Source of the DNA: Actinacidiphila glaucinigra
Lineage (GTDB): Bacteria; Actinomycetota; Actinomycetes; Streptomycetales; Streptomycetaceae
DNA: 64,000 bases
Reading direction: 5' to 3'
NCBI RefSeq assembly: GCF_900188405.1
Contig: NZ_FZOF01000009.1
Location: 62,001-126,000 of the forward strand
The notes beneath the pieces were generated by a model. That model was not told the DNA's origin. It made no database searches and saw only the letters and a program-made list of their open reading frames with translations. Both the position numbers and the translations under genes were made by a program. Shown piece after piece: positions 39,467 through 48,744 of the stretch (positions are counted from its first letter, which is position 1; every line of letters begins with the position of its first letter).

Positions 39467-40879
39467 CTGGAGCTGCACGAGTACGCGGAGCGGGACGCGA
39501 CCGCGCTGCGGGAGCTGATCCGGTCCCGGGAGGTGAGCGCGGGCGAGGTGGAGGCCGTCGCCCGCAGGGCGCTGGAGGCGGCGGGGGCCGAGCTCAACGC
39601 GCTGACGCTGCCGCTGTTCGACCCCGCTCCCGCGTACCGCGCGGACGGGCCGTTCGGCGGGGTGCCCTTCGTGGTCAAGGACGGCGGGCCGTTCGTGCGG
39701 GGGGTGCCCTTCACCCTGGGCAGCCGCGCGCTGCGGGGTGCCGTGGCGGACGCGGACCACGATCTGATGGCCCGGTTCCGGGAGGCCGGCTTGGTGGCGC
39801 TCGGCCAGAGCACCGCGCCGGAGTTCGGGCTGAGCTTCGCCACGGAGCCGGTCCGGTACGGGCCGACGCGCAACCCCTGGGACCCGGCGCGCGGGGTGGG
39901 CGGTTCGAGCGGTGGCTCGGCCGCGCTGGTCGCCGCGGGGGCGGTGCCACTGGCGCACGCCAACGACGCGGGCGGTTCGATCCGCATCCCGGCGTCCTGC
40001 TGCGGGCTGGTCGGGCTCAAGCCGAGCCGGGGGCGCACCCCGTGCGGGCCGCTCGCGGGCGAGGCGGCGTTCGGGCTCCAGGTGGAGTTCGCCGTGACCA
40101 GGACGGTACGGGACGCCGCAGCGCTGCTCGACGCCGTGGGCGGGCCCTCGTACGGCGACAAGTACCCCCTCCCGGCGCCCCCGGTGCCGTACGCGCGGGC
40201 GGTGCGCACCGACCCGGGGCGGCTGCGGATCGCCGTGACCACCGCCGCGTGGACGGGCACACCCGTGGACGCGCAGGTCGCCTCGGTCACCGTCGACGCG
40301 GGCAAGGTGCTGGAGTGGATCGGGCACCACGTCACCGAGGACGCGCCGCGCCTGGACGCGGAGGACCTCGTGGAGGCCACCGCGCTGGGCGCGTTCGCCA
40401 GTGGCGGCGCGCTGCTGCGGGCGGCGCCGCGCATGGACCGCTCGCTGCTGGAGGCGGTGTCGCGGGCGGTGCTCGCCGAGACCGAGGCGTGCACGGCGCT
40501 CGGGCTGATGGCGGCGATCGACGCCCAGCACCGGGTGACCCGCGCGGCGGGGCGCTTCTTCGCCGGGTACGACCTGCTCGTCACGTCGACGCTGGGCGCG
40601 CTCCCCGCGCCGCACGGCACCCTCGGCCACGACGACCCCCGCCACACGGTGCGCTCGTGGCTGCGCGAGCTGTTCGCGTACGGGCCGTTCACGGCGGCCT
40701 TCAACGTCTCGGGCCATCCGGCGGTCAGCCTGCCGCTCGGCCAGAGCCGCGAGGGGCTGCCGGTCGGGGTGCAGCTGGTCGCCGCCCAGGGCCGCGAGGA
40801 CCTGCTGCTGGCCGTGGCCGCGCAGCTGGAGCAGGCCGTCCCGTGGCGGGACCGCAGGCCGCCGTTCGCGGTGGGCTGA
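39467..40879 (+). CDS. Amidase signature enzyme, probable CTG start
   Basis: A 470-residue amidase. The Ser-cisSer-Lys site is complete: Lys in PFVVKDGG, and GGSSGGSAALVAAGAVPLAH, HANDAGGSIRIPASCCGLVG with the nucleophile Ser. The family N-terminus (ELHEYAERDATALRELIRSR) begins directly after CTG 39467, which has AGGGCGG upstream; no ATG, GTG or TTG is available in frame nearby, so a CTG start is inferred. Substrate unknown; such enzymes hydrolyse aryl or acyl amides. Confidence 0.85.
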   Translation: MELHEYAERDATALRELIRSREVSAGEVEAVARRALEAAGAELNALTLPLFDPAPAYRADGPFGGVPFVVKDGGPFVRGVPFTLGSRALRGAVADADHDLMARFREAGLVALGQSTAPEFGLSFATEPVRYGPTRNPWDPARGVGGSSGGSAALVAAGAVPLAHANDAGGSIRIPASCCGLVGLKPSRGRTPCGPLAGEAAFGLQVEFAVTRTVRDAAALLDAVGGPSYGDKYPLPAPPVPYARAVRTDPGRLRIAVTTAAWTGTPVDAQVASVTVDAGKVLEWIGHHVTEDAPRLDAEDLVEATALGAFASGGALLRAAPRMDRSLLEAVSRAVLAETEACTALGLMAAIDAQHRVTRAAGRFFAGYDLLVTSTLGALPAPHGTLGHDDPRHTVRSWLRELFAYGPFTAAFNVSGHPAVSLPLGQSREGLPVGVQLVAAQGREDLLLAVAAQLEQAVPWRDRRPPFAVG

Positions 40880-40909
40880 GCCCCTCCACGCCGCCGGGGC
40901 GGCGGGCGC

Positions 40910-42277
40910 TCAGCTGCTGCTCGGGCTGGTGCCGGTGCCGTTGGTGGGCGGGAACGCGTAGACGTGGGCCGGGGTGACGATCTTGGTGATCGCCTCGGCG
41001 AAGAGGCTGCTGGGCTCGCTGCCGCCCACGGCGGTGTCGGTGTTGAGCAGTACGACCATGGTCGCCTTGGCTCCGGGCAGGTACACCGCGGTGCTCTGGT
41101 AGCCGGGCAGCGAGCCGTTGTGCCCGATCCAGCCGTGGTTGTCGAAGAGGCCGAGGCCGTAGCCGATCCCCGGGTACGAGGTGGGGCGGAAGGTCGTGCG
41201 CTGCGCCTGGGTCGCCTTGCCGAGCAGGGTGCCGTCGGCCACGATGCGGGCCCAGGCCTGCAGGTCCTGCTGGTCGGAGATCATGGCGCCGGCCGCCCAC
41301 GCCCAGGAGGGGTTCCAGTCCGTGGCGTCGGCCTCCTTCCCGTCCTTGGTCTGGCGGGTGTAGCCGTGGGCGTGCGGGTTCGGGAAGGCGCGCCCCGCGG
41401 GCAGGACGGTGTGCTTGAGCTTGGCCGGATCGAGCACGTTGCGCTGCAGGTAGTCGCCGAAGGGCAGACCGCTCGCCTTCTCGATCACCAGGCCCAGCAG
41501 GACGGTGTTGGTGTTGGAGTACTGGAAGCGGGAGCCGGGACCGGACGGCGAGGGGTGCTGGAAGGCGTAGGCGAGGAGTTCGGCGGGGACGAACTCCCTG
41601 TCGGGGTCGGCCTTGAGGGCCTTCTGGAAGTTCGGGTCGTCGGTGTAGTTGTAGAGGCCGCTGCGCATCTCGGCGAGCTGCCGCAGGGTGATGCCGTCGC
41701 CGCCGGGCACGCCGTCCACGTACCGGGAGACGGGGTCGTCGAGCCCGGCCTTCTTCTGGTCGACCAGGGTCAGCAGCGCCGTCACGGTGAAGGTCTTGGT
41801 CTCGCTGCCGATCCGCATGTAGAGGTCGGGCGACATCCGCGCCTTCGACTTCCGGTCGGCCACGCCGAGGGCGCGTACGTAGGAGCCCTTGCCCTCGGCC
41901 CACAACCCGACGCTCACGCCGGGCACTCCGGTCTTCTTCAGGGTGTCCTCGAGCGCGCCGTCGAGCTTCCCGACGACCTCGCCGGAGAGCGCCGGGAAGT
42001 CCCCGCCGGCGGGCGAGCCGCTGGGCGAGGCCTGCGCGGGGGAGGCGGACGCGGGGGAGGCGGAGGACGGGCCCGCCGTGCGGCCCGGCTCCTCGGCCCG
42101 CGCCACCGGCGAGGCCGGCGCGGACGTCGCCGTCCGGGAGCCCTCGGGGGCGCGGGTGGTGTCCGCGGGCCCGCCGCACGCCAGCGCCGTGGGGAGCGCG
42201 GCGGCGGCGAGGGCCGTCGCGAGGGCCCTCCGCACGGTGCTGCGGAACCTGGGCGGACGGGCGCACGGGTGCGTCAT
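40910..42277 (-). CDS. Secreted serine hydrolase, class C beta-lactamase / DD-peptidase family
   Basis: A 455-residue lipoprotein or secreted protein: signal (RRALATALAAAALPTALAC, Cys34) followed by a 55-residue Ala/Ser/Pro linker, then the penicillin-recognising domain with SETK (Ser158-Lys161), YSN (SRFQYSNTNT) and HNGSLPGY in the place of the KTG/HTG box. It resembles D-alanyl-D-alanine carboxypeptidase R61 and related esterases. Expected location is the outer face of the membrane, acting on peptidoglycan peptides or ester substrates. Confidence 0.88.
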   Translation of the reverse strand: MTHPCARPPRFRSTVRRALATALAAAALPTALACGGPADTTRAPEGSRTATSAPASPVARAEEPGRTAGPSSASPASASPAQASPSGSPAGGDFPALSGEVVGKLDGALEDTLKKTGVPGVSVGLWAEGKGSYVRALGVADRKSKARMSPDLYMRIGSETKTFTVTALLTLVDQKKAGLDDPVSRYVDGVPGGDGITLRQLAEMRSGLYNYTDDPNFQKALKADPDREFVPAELLAYAFQHPSPSGPGSRFQYSNTNTVLLGLVIEKASGLPFGDYLQRNVLDPAKLKHTVLPAGRAFPNPHAHGYTRQTKDGKEADATDWNPSWAWAAGAMISDQQDLQAWARIVADGTLLGKATQAQRTTFRPTSYPGIGYGLGLFDNHGWIGHNGSLPGYQSTAVYLPGAKATMVVLLNTDTAVGGSEPSSLFAEAITKIVTPAHVYAFPPTNGTGTSPSSS

Positions 42278-42453
42278 GTCAGTGTCCTTCGGCCGTGGGG
42301 ACGGGGCGGGATCGGGCGGGGCCGGGCTGGGCGAGGGCACGCCATCGCGAACGTAAGCCGACCGCCGCGGTGCGGCGACCGGACGGCGGGTGCCGCGCGG
42401 CCGGGCGGGTGACGGCCGCAGCGGGGGCGGGTCTTGACGGTGCGTCGGCTCAT

Positions 42454-42480
42454 TGGTTGAGTGGCTCATCCACTGAACCA
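42454..42480. promoter_or_regulatory. Near-perfect dyad operator before the GntR gene
   Basis: TGGTTGAGTGG and CCACTGAACCA form an 11-bp inverted repeat with one mismatch around a 5-nt spacer, ending just before the GGAGG ribosome site of the GntR gene. The TGGT...ACCA outer motif fits FadR-type operators and predicts autorepression. Confidence 0.7.
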
Positions 42481-42490
42481 TGGAGGTGTG

Positions 42491-43183
42491 ATGGAAGCGC
42501 TGCCGCGCACGTCGATCGTGGACGTCCTGGAGGACCGCATCCGCGAGGAGATCCTCACCGGCCGCCGCCCCGCGGGAAGCCTGCTGCCGCCCGAACGCAC
42601 GCTGGCCGAGGGGTACGGCGTCACCCGCACCACCCTCAAGCACGCCTTCGGGCGGCTGGTGCAGGCCGGACTGCTGGAGACCCGGCACGGCGTCGGGACC
42701 CGGGTGCGGGACTACGAGCGCCTCGGCGGCGCCGACCTGCTGCCCATGCTCGTCCGGCACGACGCCCGCTGGCTCTCCGAGATCTTCGAGGTGCGGCGCG
42801 GGGTGGGCGCCCTGATCGCCGGCGCCGCGGCGAACCGGGCGGGCGGCGCCGCGCGGACCCGGCTGCGGGAGCTGGTGGAGGCGGTGCGCACGGCCGGGGA
42901 CCCGGACGCGGTGCAGCTCGCGGACGCCGAGGTGCACCGGGCCCTGGCCCGCGCCACCGGCAACCGTGTCTACGTGCTCCTCACGAACACCCTCTTCAAC
43001 GCCTACCTGCCGATGCGCCGGCACCTCGCGGGCCCCTTCCAGGACGCGGAGGAGGCGTACGGGCGGCTGGCGCCGGTGGTCGCCGCGGTGGAGGAGGGCG
43101 ACGGCGCGGCCGCCCGCGCGGCGGCGGAGGCGTACCTGGCGGCGACCGAGGAGATCATGCGCGAGGGGCTGAAGTCCCGGTGA
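42491..43183 (+). CDS. FadR-subfamily GntR transcriptional regulator
   Basis: A 230-residue repressor. The winged helix reads VLEDRIREEILTGRRPAGSLLPPERTLAEGYGVTRTTLKHAFGRL; the C-terminal FCD ligand domain has EVRRGVGALIAGAAANR, the metal-binding D-x-x-x-H (ADAEVHRAL) and later His (MRRHLAG), as in FadR-type proteins that bind organic acids or acyl groups. ATG 42491 follows GGAGG. The gene heads a three-gene operon; its stop overlaps the next start (GTGA). Confidence 0.92.
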   Translation: MEALPRTSIVDVLEDRIREEILTGRRPAGSLLPPERTLAEGYGVTRTTLKHAFGRLVQAGLLETRHGVGTRVRDYERLGGADLLPMLVRHDARWLSEIFEVRRGVGALIAGAAANRAGGAARTRLRELVEAVRTAGDPDAVQLADAEVHRALARATGNRVYVLLTNTLFNAYLPMRRHLAGPFQDAEEAYGRLAPVVAAVEEGDGAAARAAAEAYLAATEEIMREGLKSR

Positions 43184-44592
43184 GCGCGGCACGGGGGACG
43201 GTCTTCGCCGAGACCATGACGGGCACCGTACGGCTGCGCGGGGAGGACCGGGAGCGGCCGGTGCGGCTGGAGCTGACGGCGCGCAGCGAGGACCTGCTGC
43301 TGCCGCACCGCACGACCGCGGCCCTCGTCACCGGACGGCTGCGTGTCGCGGGCCGCGCCGACACCGCCGTCACCGGCACGCTGGAGGTCTCCCCGCTGGC
43401 CCGGCGGCGCATCCACTACCGGCTGGAGTGCGAACTCGACGGTGAGCGCTGCCTGCTGGAGGGCTGGAAGTCCGTCACCCCGCGGCGGCCGCTGGCCTCG
43501 ATGACCACGCTGCCCTTCACCCTCACCGCCGGGGACGGCCCGGAGCCGGCCGGCACGGGCACCCTGCGCTTCCGCACGGCGACCTCGCTCGCGCCCTTCC
43601 TGGCGAGCTTCCGCTTCCCGCGCCGGGACGACCCCCGGGCGCAGTGGGCACCACGCTGGGACGGCACCGCGGGCCGCACCGAGGTCTGGTACACCACGGC
43701 CACCGACCCGGCGACGGGCACCGGGCTGTGGCTCCACCACGAACTCGTCGCCCCCGCCGACGGCTCCCCCGCCTTCGCCCACGGCTGGGCCGCCGTCTTC
43801 CCTCCGCAGGGCAAGGGCCCCGTGGAGCACGCCCGCTTCGGCCCGCTGCCCTGGGGTCCGGCGAAGGGCGCCGGGGGCTTCACTGCGGACGGGGTCGAGG
43901 CCGTGCCCGGCCGGCTGCGGGGCACGGCGGGCGGGCTCTCCTGGGACCTCACCGAGGACGCCGGCGGCGAGCGGCCGCTGTACACCTTCCCGCGCTGGTC
44001 GTGGCGGCACCCGCTGCTGCCCGCCGCGCAGATCGTGCCCTCGCCCCGCGCCCGGTACACGGGCACCGTCCGCCACGGCACGTCCGAACTCGCGCTGCGC
44101 GCCGCCCCGGGGGCCTCGGCCCGCATCTACGGCCACGGCAACGCCCGGCGCTGGGCCTGGCTGCACGCCGACCTCGGCGACGGGGACGTGCTGGAGGTCG
44201 TCGCCGCCGTCTCCACACGCCCGGGCCTGGACCGGCTGCCGCCGCTGGTCTTCCTCCGGCTGCGCAAGGACGGCCGCGACTGGCCGCGCGGCGGTCTGCG
44301 CCCGGCGCTGGGGCGCGCCGGCCTCGGCCGCTTCACCGCCGACATCGGCCTGCCGCGCTGGACGGTGACGGGCCGCGCCGGCGGGCGGCGGATCGCCGTA
44401 CGGGTCGACCAGCCGGCCGAGCGCACCCTCGCCCTCGACTACGCCGACCCCGACGGCTCCCCCGCCGTGTGCCGCAACAGCGAGACCGCCGACGCCCATG
44501 TGGTGCTGGAGCGCCGGGGCCGCGGCGGCTGGCGCACCGAGGCGCAGTGGACGCTCGCCGGCACCGCCCACGCCGAAGTGGGCGACCGGTGA
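43180..44592 (+). CDS. Lipocalin-like protein (AttH/CrtC/tocopherol-cyclase-like) with GMC-associated N-domain
   Basis: A 470-residue protein, no signal peptide. Residues 1-110 (FAETMTGTVRLRGEDRERPV..., YRLECELDGERCLLEGWKSV) resemble the beta-sandwich domain that accompanies cholesterol-oxidase-like GMC enzymes. The remainder has repeated Trp-rich strands (AQWAPRWDGTAGRTEVWYTT) and RIYGHGNARRWAWLHADLGD with the His/Trp pattern seen in AttH/CrtC-type lipocalin enzymes. Start and stop overlap both neighbours by 4 nt. A role in modifying or presenting a hydrophobic substrate to the downstream oxidoreductase is inferred. Confidence 0.65.
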   Translation: MSAARGTVFAETMTGTVRLRGEDRERPVRLELTARSEDLLLPHRTTAALVTGRLRVAGRADTAVTGTLEVSPLARRRIHYRLECELDGERCLLEGWKSVTPRRPLASMTTLPFTLTAGDGPEPAGTGTLRFRTATSLAPFLASFRFPRRDDPRAQWAPRWDGTAGRTEVWYTTATDPATGTGLWLHHELVAPADGSPAFAHGWAAVFPPQGKGPVEHARFGPLPWGPAKGAGGFTADGVEAVPGRLRGTAGGLSWDLTEDAGGERPLYTFPRWSWRHPLLPAAQIVPSPRARYTGTVRHGTSELALRAAPGASARIYGHGNARRWAWLHADLGDGDVLEVVAAVSTRPGLDRLPPLVFLRLRKDGRDWPRGGLRPALGRAGLGRFTADIGLPRWTVTGRAGGRRIAVRVDQPAERTLALDYADPDGSPAVCRNSETADAHVVLERRGRGGWRTEAQWTLAGTAHAEVGDR

Positions 44593-46451
44593 GCGCCGCC
44601 GTCCGCGGCCTGGTCGCCGCGCTGCTCGCCGACGCGGGCGACGGCGGCTGGCCCGCGGGGGTGCCGCGTCGGCTGGACGGCCTCCTGGCGGCGATGCCCG
44701 CGCGGACCCGGCACGGCTTCCGCGCCGCGGCGGCCGCGGTGGACGCCTACGCGGCGGCGCGCACTGGCCGGCGGCTGGACCGGCTGGGCCCGGGGGAGCG
44801 GGAACGGGTGCTGGCGGGGCTGGCCGCGCGGCCCGCGCTGCTGCCCCTGCTCGACGTGGTGAAGGTGCCGGTGCTGCTGGCGGCGGGCACCGAGCGGCTG
44901 CTGGCGGAGCCGCCCCGCGCCGCGGCGCCCCCGGCCCCGCAGGACCCGCCGCTGGACTGCGTCCCCGCCGGCGAGTGGCCGGACCGCTCCCGCGCGGACG
45001 CCGTCGTCGTCGGCTCGGGCGCCGGCGGGGCGATGGCGGCACGCACCCTGGCGCGGGCGGGCCTGCGGGTGGTCGTCCTGGAGGAGGGCCGGCGGCACAC
45101 CACGGCGGAGTTCGGACGGCGGGCCCCGCTCGACCGGTTCGCCGAGCTGTACCGCGACGGCGGAGCCACCGTCGCGCTCGGCAGCCCCCCGATGGTCGTG
45201 CCGACCGGGCGCGCCGTCGGCGGCACGACGGTCGTCAACTCCGGTACCTGCTACCGCACTCCGGACCGGGTGCTGGCCCGGTGGCGCGAGGAGTACGGGC
45301 TCGGGGATCTCGCGGACCCGGTGGCCTTCGGCGCGTACCTGGACGAGGTGGAGCGCACCCTGCGGGTGGCCCGCCAGCCGCGCGACGTGCTGGGCCGCAA
45401 CGGCACTCTCGCCCTGCTCGGCGCGGACGGGCTCGGCTGGCGGGCCGCGCCCCTGCGGCGCAACGCCCCCGGGTGCCGGGGGTCGTGCCAGTGCGTGGTG
45501 GGCTGCCCGTCCGGGGCGAAGCAGAGCGTCCAGCTGTCCGTGCTGCCGCAGGCGTGCGCGGCCGGGGCCCGGATCGTCACCGGGGCCCATGTGCGGCGTG
45601 TGCTGACCGAGCCCGACCGGCCCGGCGGCCCGCGCGCCTGCGGGGTGGCGGTACGGCGCCCGGACGGCAGCGAACTGGAGATCCTCGCCCCGCTGGTCGT
45701 GGTGGCCGCGGGCGCGCTGCGCACTCCCCCGCTGCTGCGCCGTTCCGGCCTCGGCGGGCACCCGCGGACCGGCCGCAACCTGGCCGTGCACCCCGCGACC
45801 AGCGTCGCCGGGCGGTTCGCCGAGCCGGTCGCGGACGGCGGGCCGGCGGTGCTGCAGAGCGTCGGCGTGGAGGAGCTGCACGAGGACGGCATCCTCGTCG
45901 AGGCGACCGCGCCGCCGCCCGGCATGGGCTCGTTCGTGCTGCCGGGCGTCGGCCGGGAACTGCGCGCGGAACTGGAGGACTCCGGACGACTGGCCACCCT
46001 CGGCGCGATGATCGCGGACCGGCCCGGCGGACGCGTCCTCGGCCGCGAGGGCGCCCTGCTCCGCTACGACCTCGACCCCCGCGACGGCCGCCGTCTGCTG
46101 CGCGCCGTCCGCGCGATGGGCGACCTGCTCTTCGCCGCCGGGGCCGAGGAGGTCCTCACCGGCGTCCCCGCCGCCCCGCGGGCCCGTACCCGGCGGGAGT
46201 TCGCGGCGGCCCTGGAGGGGGTCACGGCACGGAAGCTGCACCTGTCGGCCTTCCACCCCACGGGGACGGTGGCGCTCGGCGCGGACCCGCAGGTGGCGCC
46301 CGCCGACCCCACGGGCCGGCTGCGCGGTGTCCACGGGGTTCTGATCGCCGACGCCTCGGCGCTGCCCAGCTGCCCCGAGGTGAACCCGCAGCTCAGCATC
46401 ATGGCGCTGGCCCTGGCGGTCGGCGAGGGCGCGGTGCGGGCGGCCGGCTGA
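44589..46451 (+). CDS. GMC-family FAD oxidoreductase (cholesterol/long-chain alcohol oxidase-like)
   Basis: A 620-residue flavoenzyme. An extra N-terminal helical domain (residues 1-130; GFRAAAAAVDAYAAARTGRR) precedes the Rossmann FAD site VVVGSGAGGAMAARTLARAG (142 onward), the GMC signature GRAVGGTTVVNSGTCYRTP, and a cysteine cluster CRGSCQCVVGCPSGAKQS typical of long-chain alcohol oxidase/dehydrogenase-type GMC proteins. The C-terminal active-site region has HLSAFHPTGTVALG and PEVNPQLSIMALALAVGEG. It ends the GntR operon. Substrate is likely a lipid alcohol or sterol. Confidence 0.88.
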   Translation: MSAAVRGLVAALLADAGDGGWPAGVPRRLDGLLAAMPARTRHGFRAAAAAVDAYAAARTGRRLDRLGPGERERVLAGLAARPALLPLLDVVKVPVLLAAGTERLLAEPPRAAAPPAPQDPPLDCVPAGEWPDRSRADAVVVGSGAGGAMAARTLARAGLRVVVLEEGRRHTTAEFGRRAPLDRFAELYRDGGATVALGSPPMVVPTGRAVGGTTVVNSGTCYRTPDRVLARWREEYGLGDLADPVAFGAYLDEVERTLRVARQPRDVLGRNGTLALLGADGLGWRAAPLRRNAPGCRGSCQCVVGCPSGAKQSVQLSVLPQACAAGARIVTGAHVRRVLTEPDRPGGPRACGVAVRRPDGSELEILAPLVVVAAGALRTPPLLRRSGLGGHPRTGRNLAVHPATSVAGRFAEPVADGGPAVLQSVGVEELHEDGILVEATAPPPGMGSFVLPGVGRELRAELEDSGRLATLGAMIADRPGGRVLGREGALLRYDLDPRDGRRLLRAVRAMGDLLFAAGAEEVLTGVPAAPRARTRREFAAALEGVTARKLHLSAFHPTGTVALGADPQVAPADPTGRLRGVHGVLIADASALPSCPEVNPQLSIMALALAVGEGAVRAAG

Positions 46452-46455
46452 GGGA

Positions 46456-46971
46456 TCAGCCGGCCCGGAGCACCGCGCAGGTCGTCGTGCCGTGGGCGTA
46501 GAGCTTCCCGTCGGCCGTGCCGGTCACCCGCGCCTCGGCGGTGGCCGTCGTCCGTCCGACGTGGAGCGCCACGCCCTCGCAGCGCAGCGTGGATGTGCCG
46601 GGGAGCACCGGCCGGATCAGGTGCACCCCCAACTGCACGGTGGTGTACGCGGATCCGGCCGGGAGCCGGCTCATCACGGCCGAGCCGAGAGCGGAGTCCA
46701 GCAGGGTGGCGAGGAAACCGCCGTGCACCGTGCCCATCGGGTTGAGCAGGTGGTCCCCGGGGTCGCCCTCGAAGACCGCGCGCCCGTCGCCGACCCCGAC
46801 GAGACGGAAGCCCAGGGTGCTCATGATCGAGGCCTCGGGGAAGAGGCCGTCGATCGCGCCCTGCAGGACCTCGCGACCGGTCATCTCCAGGAGCTCGGGG
46901 GTGGGTTCGGGGCGCGGCTCCCAGGTGTGGGTGCGCGAGCGGGTGGCGGTGGCGGCCTCGTACGTGGTCAT
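46456..46971 (-). CDS. PaaI-type hotdog thioesterase
   Basis: A 171-residue protein with the hotdog fold motif GTVHGGFLATLLDSALGSAV, after HLLNPMG and before TVQLGVHLIRPVLPGTSTLR. The catalytic Asp/His pattern of PaaI thioesterases (H-G-G...D) is present. Such enzymes hydrolyse acyl- or aryl-CoA. Its stop lies 4 bp from the convergent GMC gene stop, so the two may share no real terminator. Confidence 0.85.
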   Translation of the reverse strand: MTTYEAATATRSRTHTWEPRPEPTPELLEMTGREVLQGAIDGLFPEASIMSTLGFRLVGVGDGRAVFEGDPGDHLLNPMGTVHGGFLATLLDSALGSAVMSRLPAGSAYTTVQLGVHLIRPVLPGTSTLRCEGVALHVGRTTATAEARVTGTADGKLYAHGTTTCAVLRAG

Positions 46972-46981
46972 GGCACCGACG

Positions 46982-48649
46982 CTAGGCGTCGGCCGGGGTC
47001 GCCGGGAGTGGCGCATCCGGCAGCTTGGATACCGTTCCCGACACCATGGGTGCGGCGTGGTGCAGGTCGAAGGCGGGCGATTCGGACCGGATGCGGGGCA
47101 GGGAGCGGAAGTTGTGCCGCGGCGGCGGGCAGCTCGTCGCCCACTCCAGGGAACGGCCCCAGCCCCAGGGGTCGTCGGTCCCGACCGGCTCGCCGTACTT
47201 GGCCGTCTTCCACACGTTGTAGAGGAACGGCAGGAACGACAGGCCCAGCAGGAAGGAGCTGATCGTCGAGACGGTGTTGAGCGTGGTGAAGCCGTCCGCC
47301 GCCAGGTAGTCGGGGACGCGCCGCAGCATGCCCTGCGTGCCCAGCCAGTGCTGGACGAGGAAGGTGCCGTGGAAGCCGGTGAACAGCGTCCAGAAGGTGA
47401 TCTTGCCCAGGCGCTCGTCGAGCATCTTGCCGGTGAACTTCGGCCACCAGAAGTGCAGCCCGGAGAACATGGCGAAGACGACGGTGCCGAAGACGACGTA
47501 GTGGAAGTGCGCCACCACGAAGTAGGTGTCGGAGACCTGGAAGTCCAGCGGCGCGGACGCCATGATCACCCCGGTGAGGCCGCCGAAGACGAAGGTCACG
47601 AGGAAGCCGGTCGCCCAGAGCATCGGCGTCTCGAAGCTCAGCGAGCCCTTCCACATCGTGCCGATCCAGTTGAAGACCTTCACCCCGGTCGGCACCGCGA
47701 TGAGCAGCGTCATGAAGGAGAAGAAGGGCAGCAGCACCCCACCGGTGACGTACATGTGGTGCGCCCAGACCGTCGCCGACAGCCCGGCGATGGAGATCGT
47801 CGCCGCGATCAGGCCGGTGTAGCCGAACATGGGCTTGCGCGAGAAGACCGGTATGACCTCGCTGACGATCCCGAAGAAGGGCAGCGCGATGATGTAGACC
47901 TCGGGGTGGCCGAAGAACCAGAACAGGTGCTGCCACAGCAGCGCCCCGCCGTTCGCCGGGTCGAAGATGTGCGCCCCGAACTTCCGGTCCAGCTCCAGCG
48001 CGAGGAGCGCCGCGGCCAGCACCGGGAAGGCCATCACCACCAGCACTCCGGTGAGCAGGACGTTCCAGGTGAAGATCGGCATCCGGAACATCGTCATACC
48101 GGGGGCGCGCATGCAGACGACCGTGGTGATGAGGTTGACCGCGCCGAGGATGGTCCCGAAGCCGGACAGCGCCAGCCCCATGATCCACAGGTCGCCGCCC
48201 ACGCCCGGTGAGTGCACCGCGCTCGACAGCGGCGCGTAGGCGAACCAGCCGAAGTCCGCCGCGCCCTGCGGGGTGAGGAAACCGCCCACCGCGATCAGCG
48301 AGCCGAACAGGTAGAGCCAGTACGCGAGCATGTTGAGCCGGGGGAACGCGACGTCCGGCGCGCCGATCTGCAGCGGCATGATCCAGTTCGCGAAACCGGA
48401 GAACAGCGGGGTCGCGAACATCAGCAGCATGATCGTGCCGTGCATCGTGAACAGCTGGTTGAACTGCTCGTTCGACATGACCTGCAGCCCCGGACGGGCG
48501 AGTTCCGCGCGCATCAGCAGGGCCATCACCCCGCCCCCGCAGAAGAAGGCGAACGCCGTACCGAGGTAGAGCGTGCCGATGGCCTTGTGGTCGGTCGTGG
48601 TCAGCCATGCCACGGCGGACGCCGTGCGTCGCGGGAACGTGAGACTCAT
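46982..48649 (-). CDS. ctaD: Cytochrome c oxidase subunit I (aa3 type)
   Basis: A 555-residue, twelve-helix subunit. The heme a ligand region TMHGTIMLLMFATPL, the CuB-Tyr crosslink motif GHPEVYIIALPFFGIVSE, the second CuB histidines in WAHHMYVTG, and the heme a3 / heme a His pair in FVVAHFHYVVFG are all intact. It transfers electrons from cytochrome c to oxygen and pumps protons. It stands alone, without ctaC, ctaE or qcr genes, 10 bp from a thioesterase gene, so it is probably an additional paralogue. Confidence 0.95.
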   Translation of the reverse strand: MSLTFPRRTASAVAWLTTTDHKAIGTLYLGTAFAFFCGGGVMALLMRAELARPGLQVMSNEQFNQLFTMHGTIMLLMFATPLFSGFANWIMPLQIGAPDVAFPRLNMLAYWLYLFGSLIAVGGFLTPQGAADFGWFAYAPLSSAVHSPGVGGDLWIMGLALSGFGTILGAVNLITTVVCMRAPGMTMFRMPIFTWNVLLTGVLVVMAFPVLAAALLALELDRKFGAHIFDPANGGALLWQHLFWFFGHPEVYIIALPFFGIVSEVIPVFSRKPMFGYTGLIAATISIAGLSATVWAHHMYVTGGVLLPFFSFMTLLIAVPTGVKVFNWIGTMWKGSLSFETPMLWATGFLVTFVFGGLTGVIMASAPLDFQVSDTYFVVAHFHYVVFGTVVFAMFSGLHFWWPKFTGKMLDERLGKITFWTLFTGFHGTFLVQHWLGTQGMLRRVPDYLAADGFTTLNTVSTISSFLLGLSFLPFLYNVWKTAKYGEPVGTDDPWGWGRSLEWATSCPPPRHNFRSLPRIRSESPAFDLHHAAPMVSGTVSKLPDAPLPATPADA

Positions 48650-48744
48650 GCCCGGTAGGTGTCCGGGCCCGGCCGCGTCGTCACCCGGGGAACATCACAT
48701 CGGCGGGGTGTGATGATCGGTCCCATGGCGGACACCAAGCGGTC

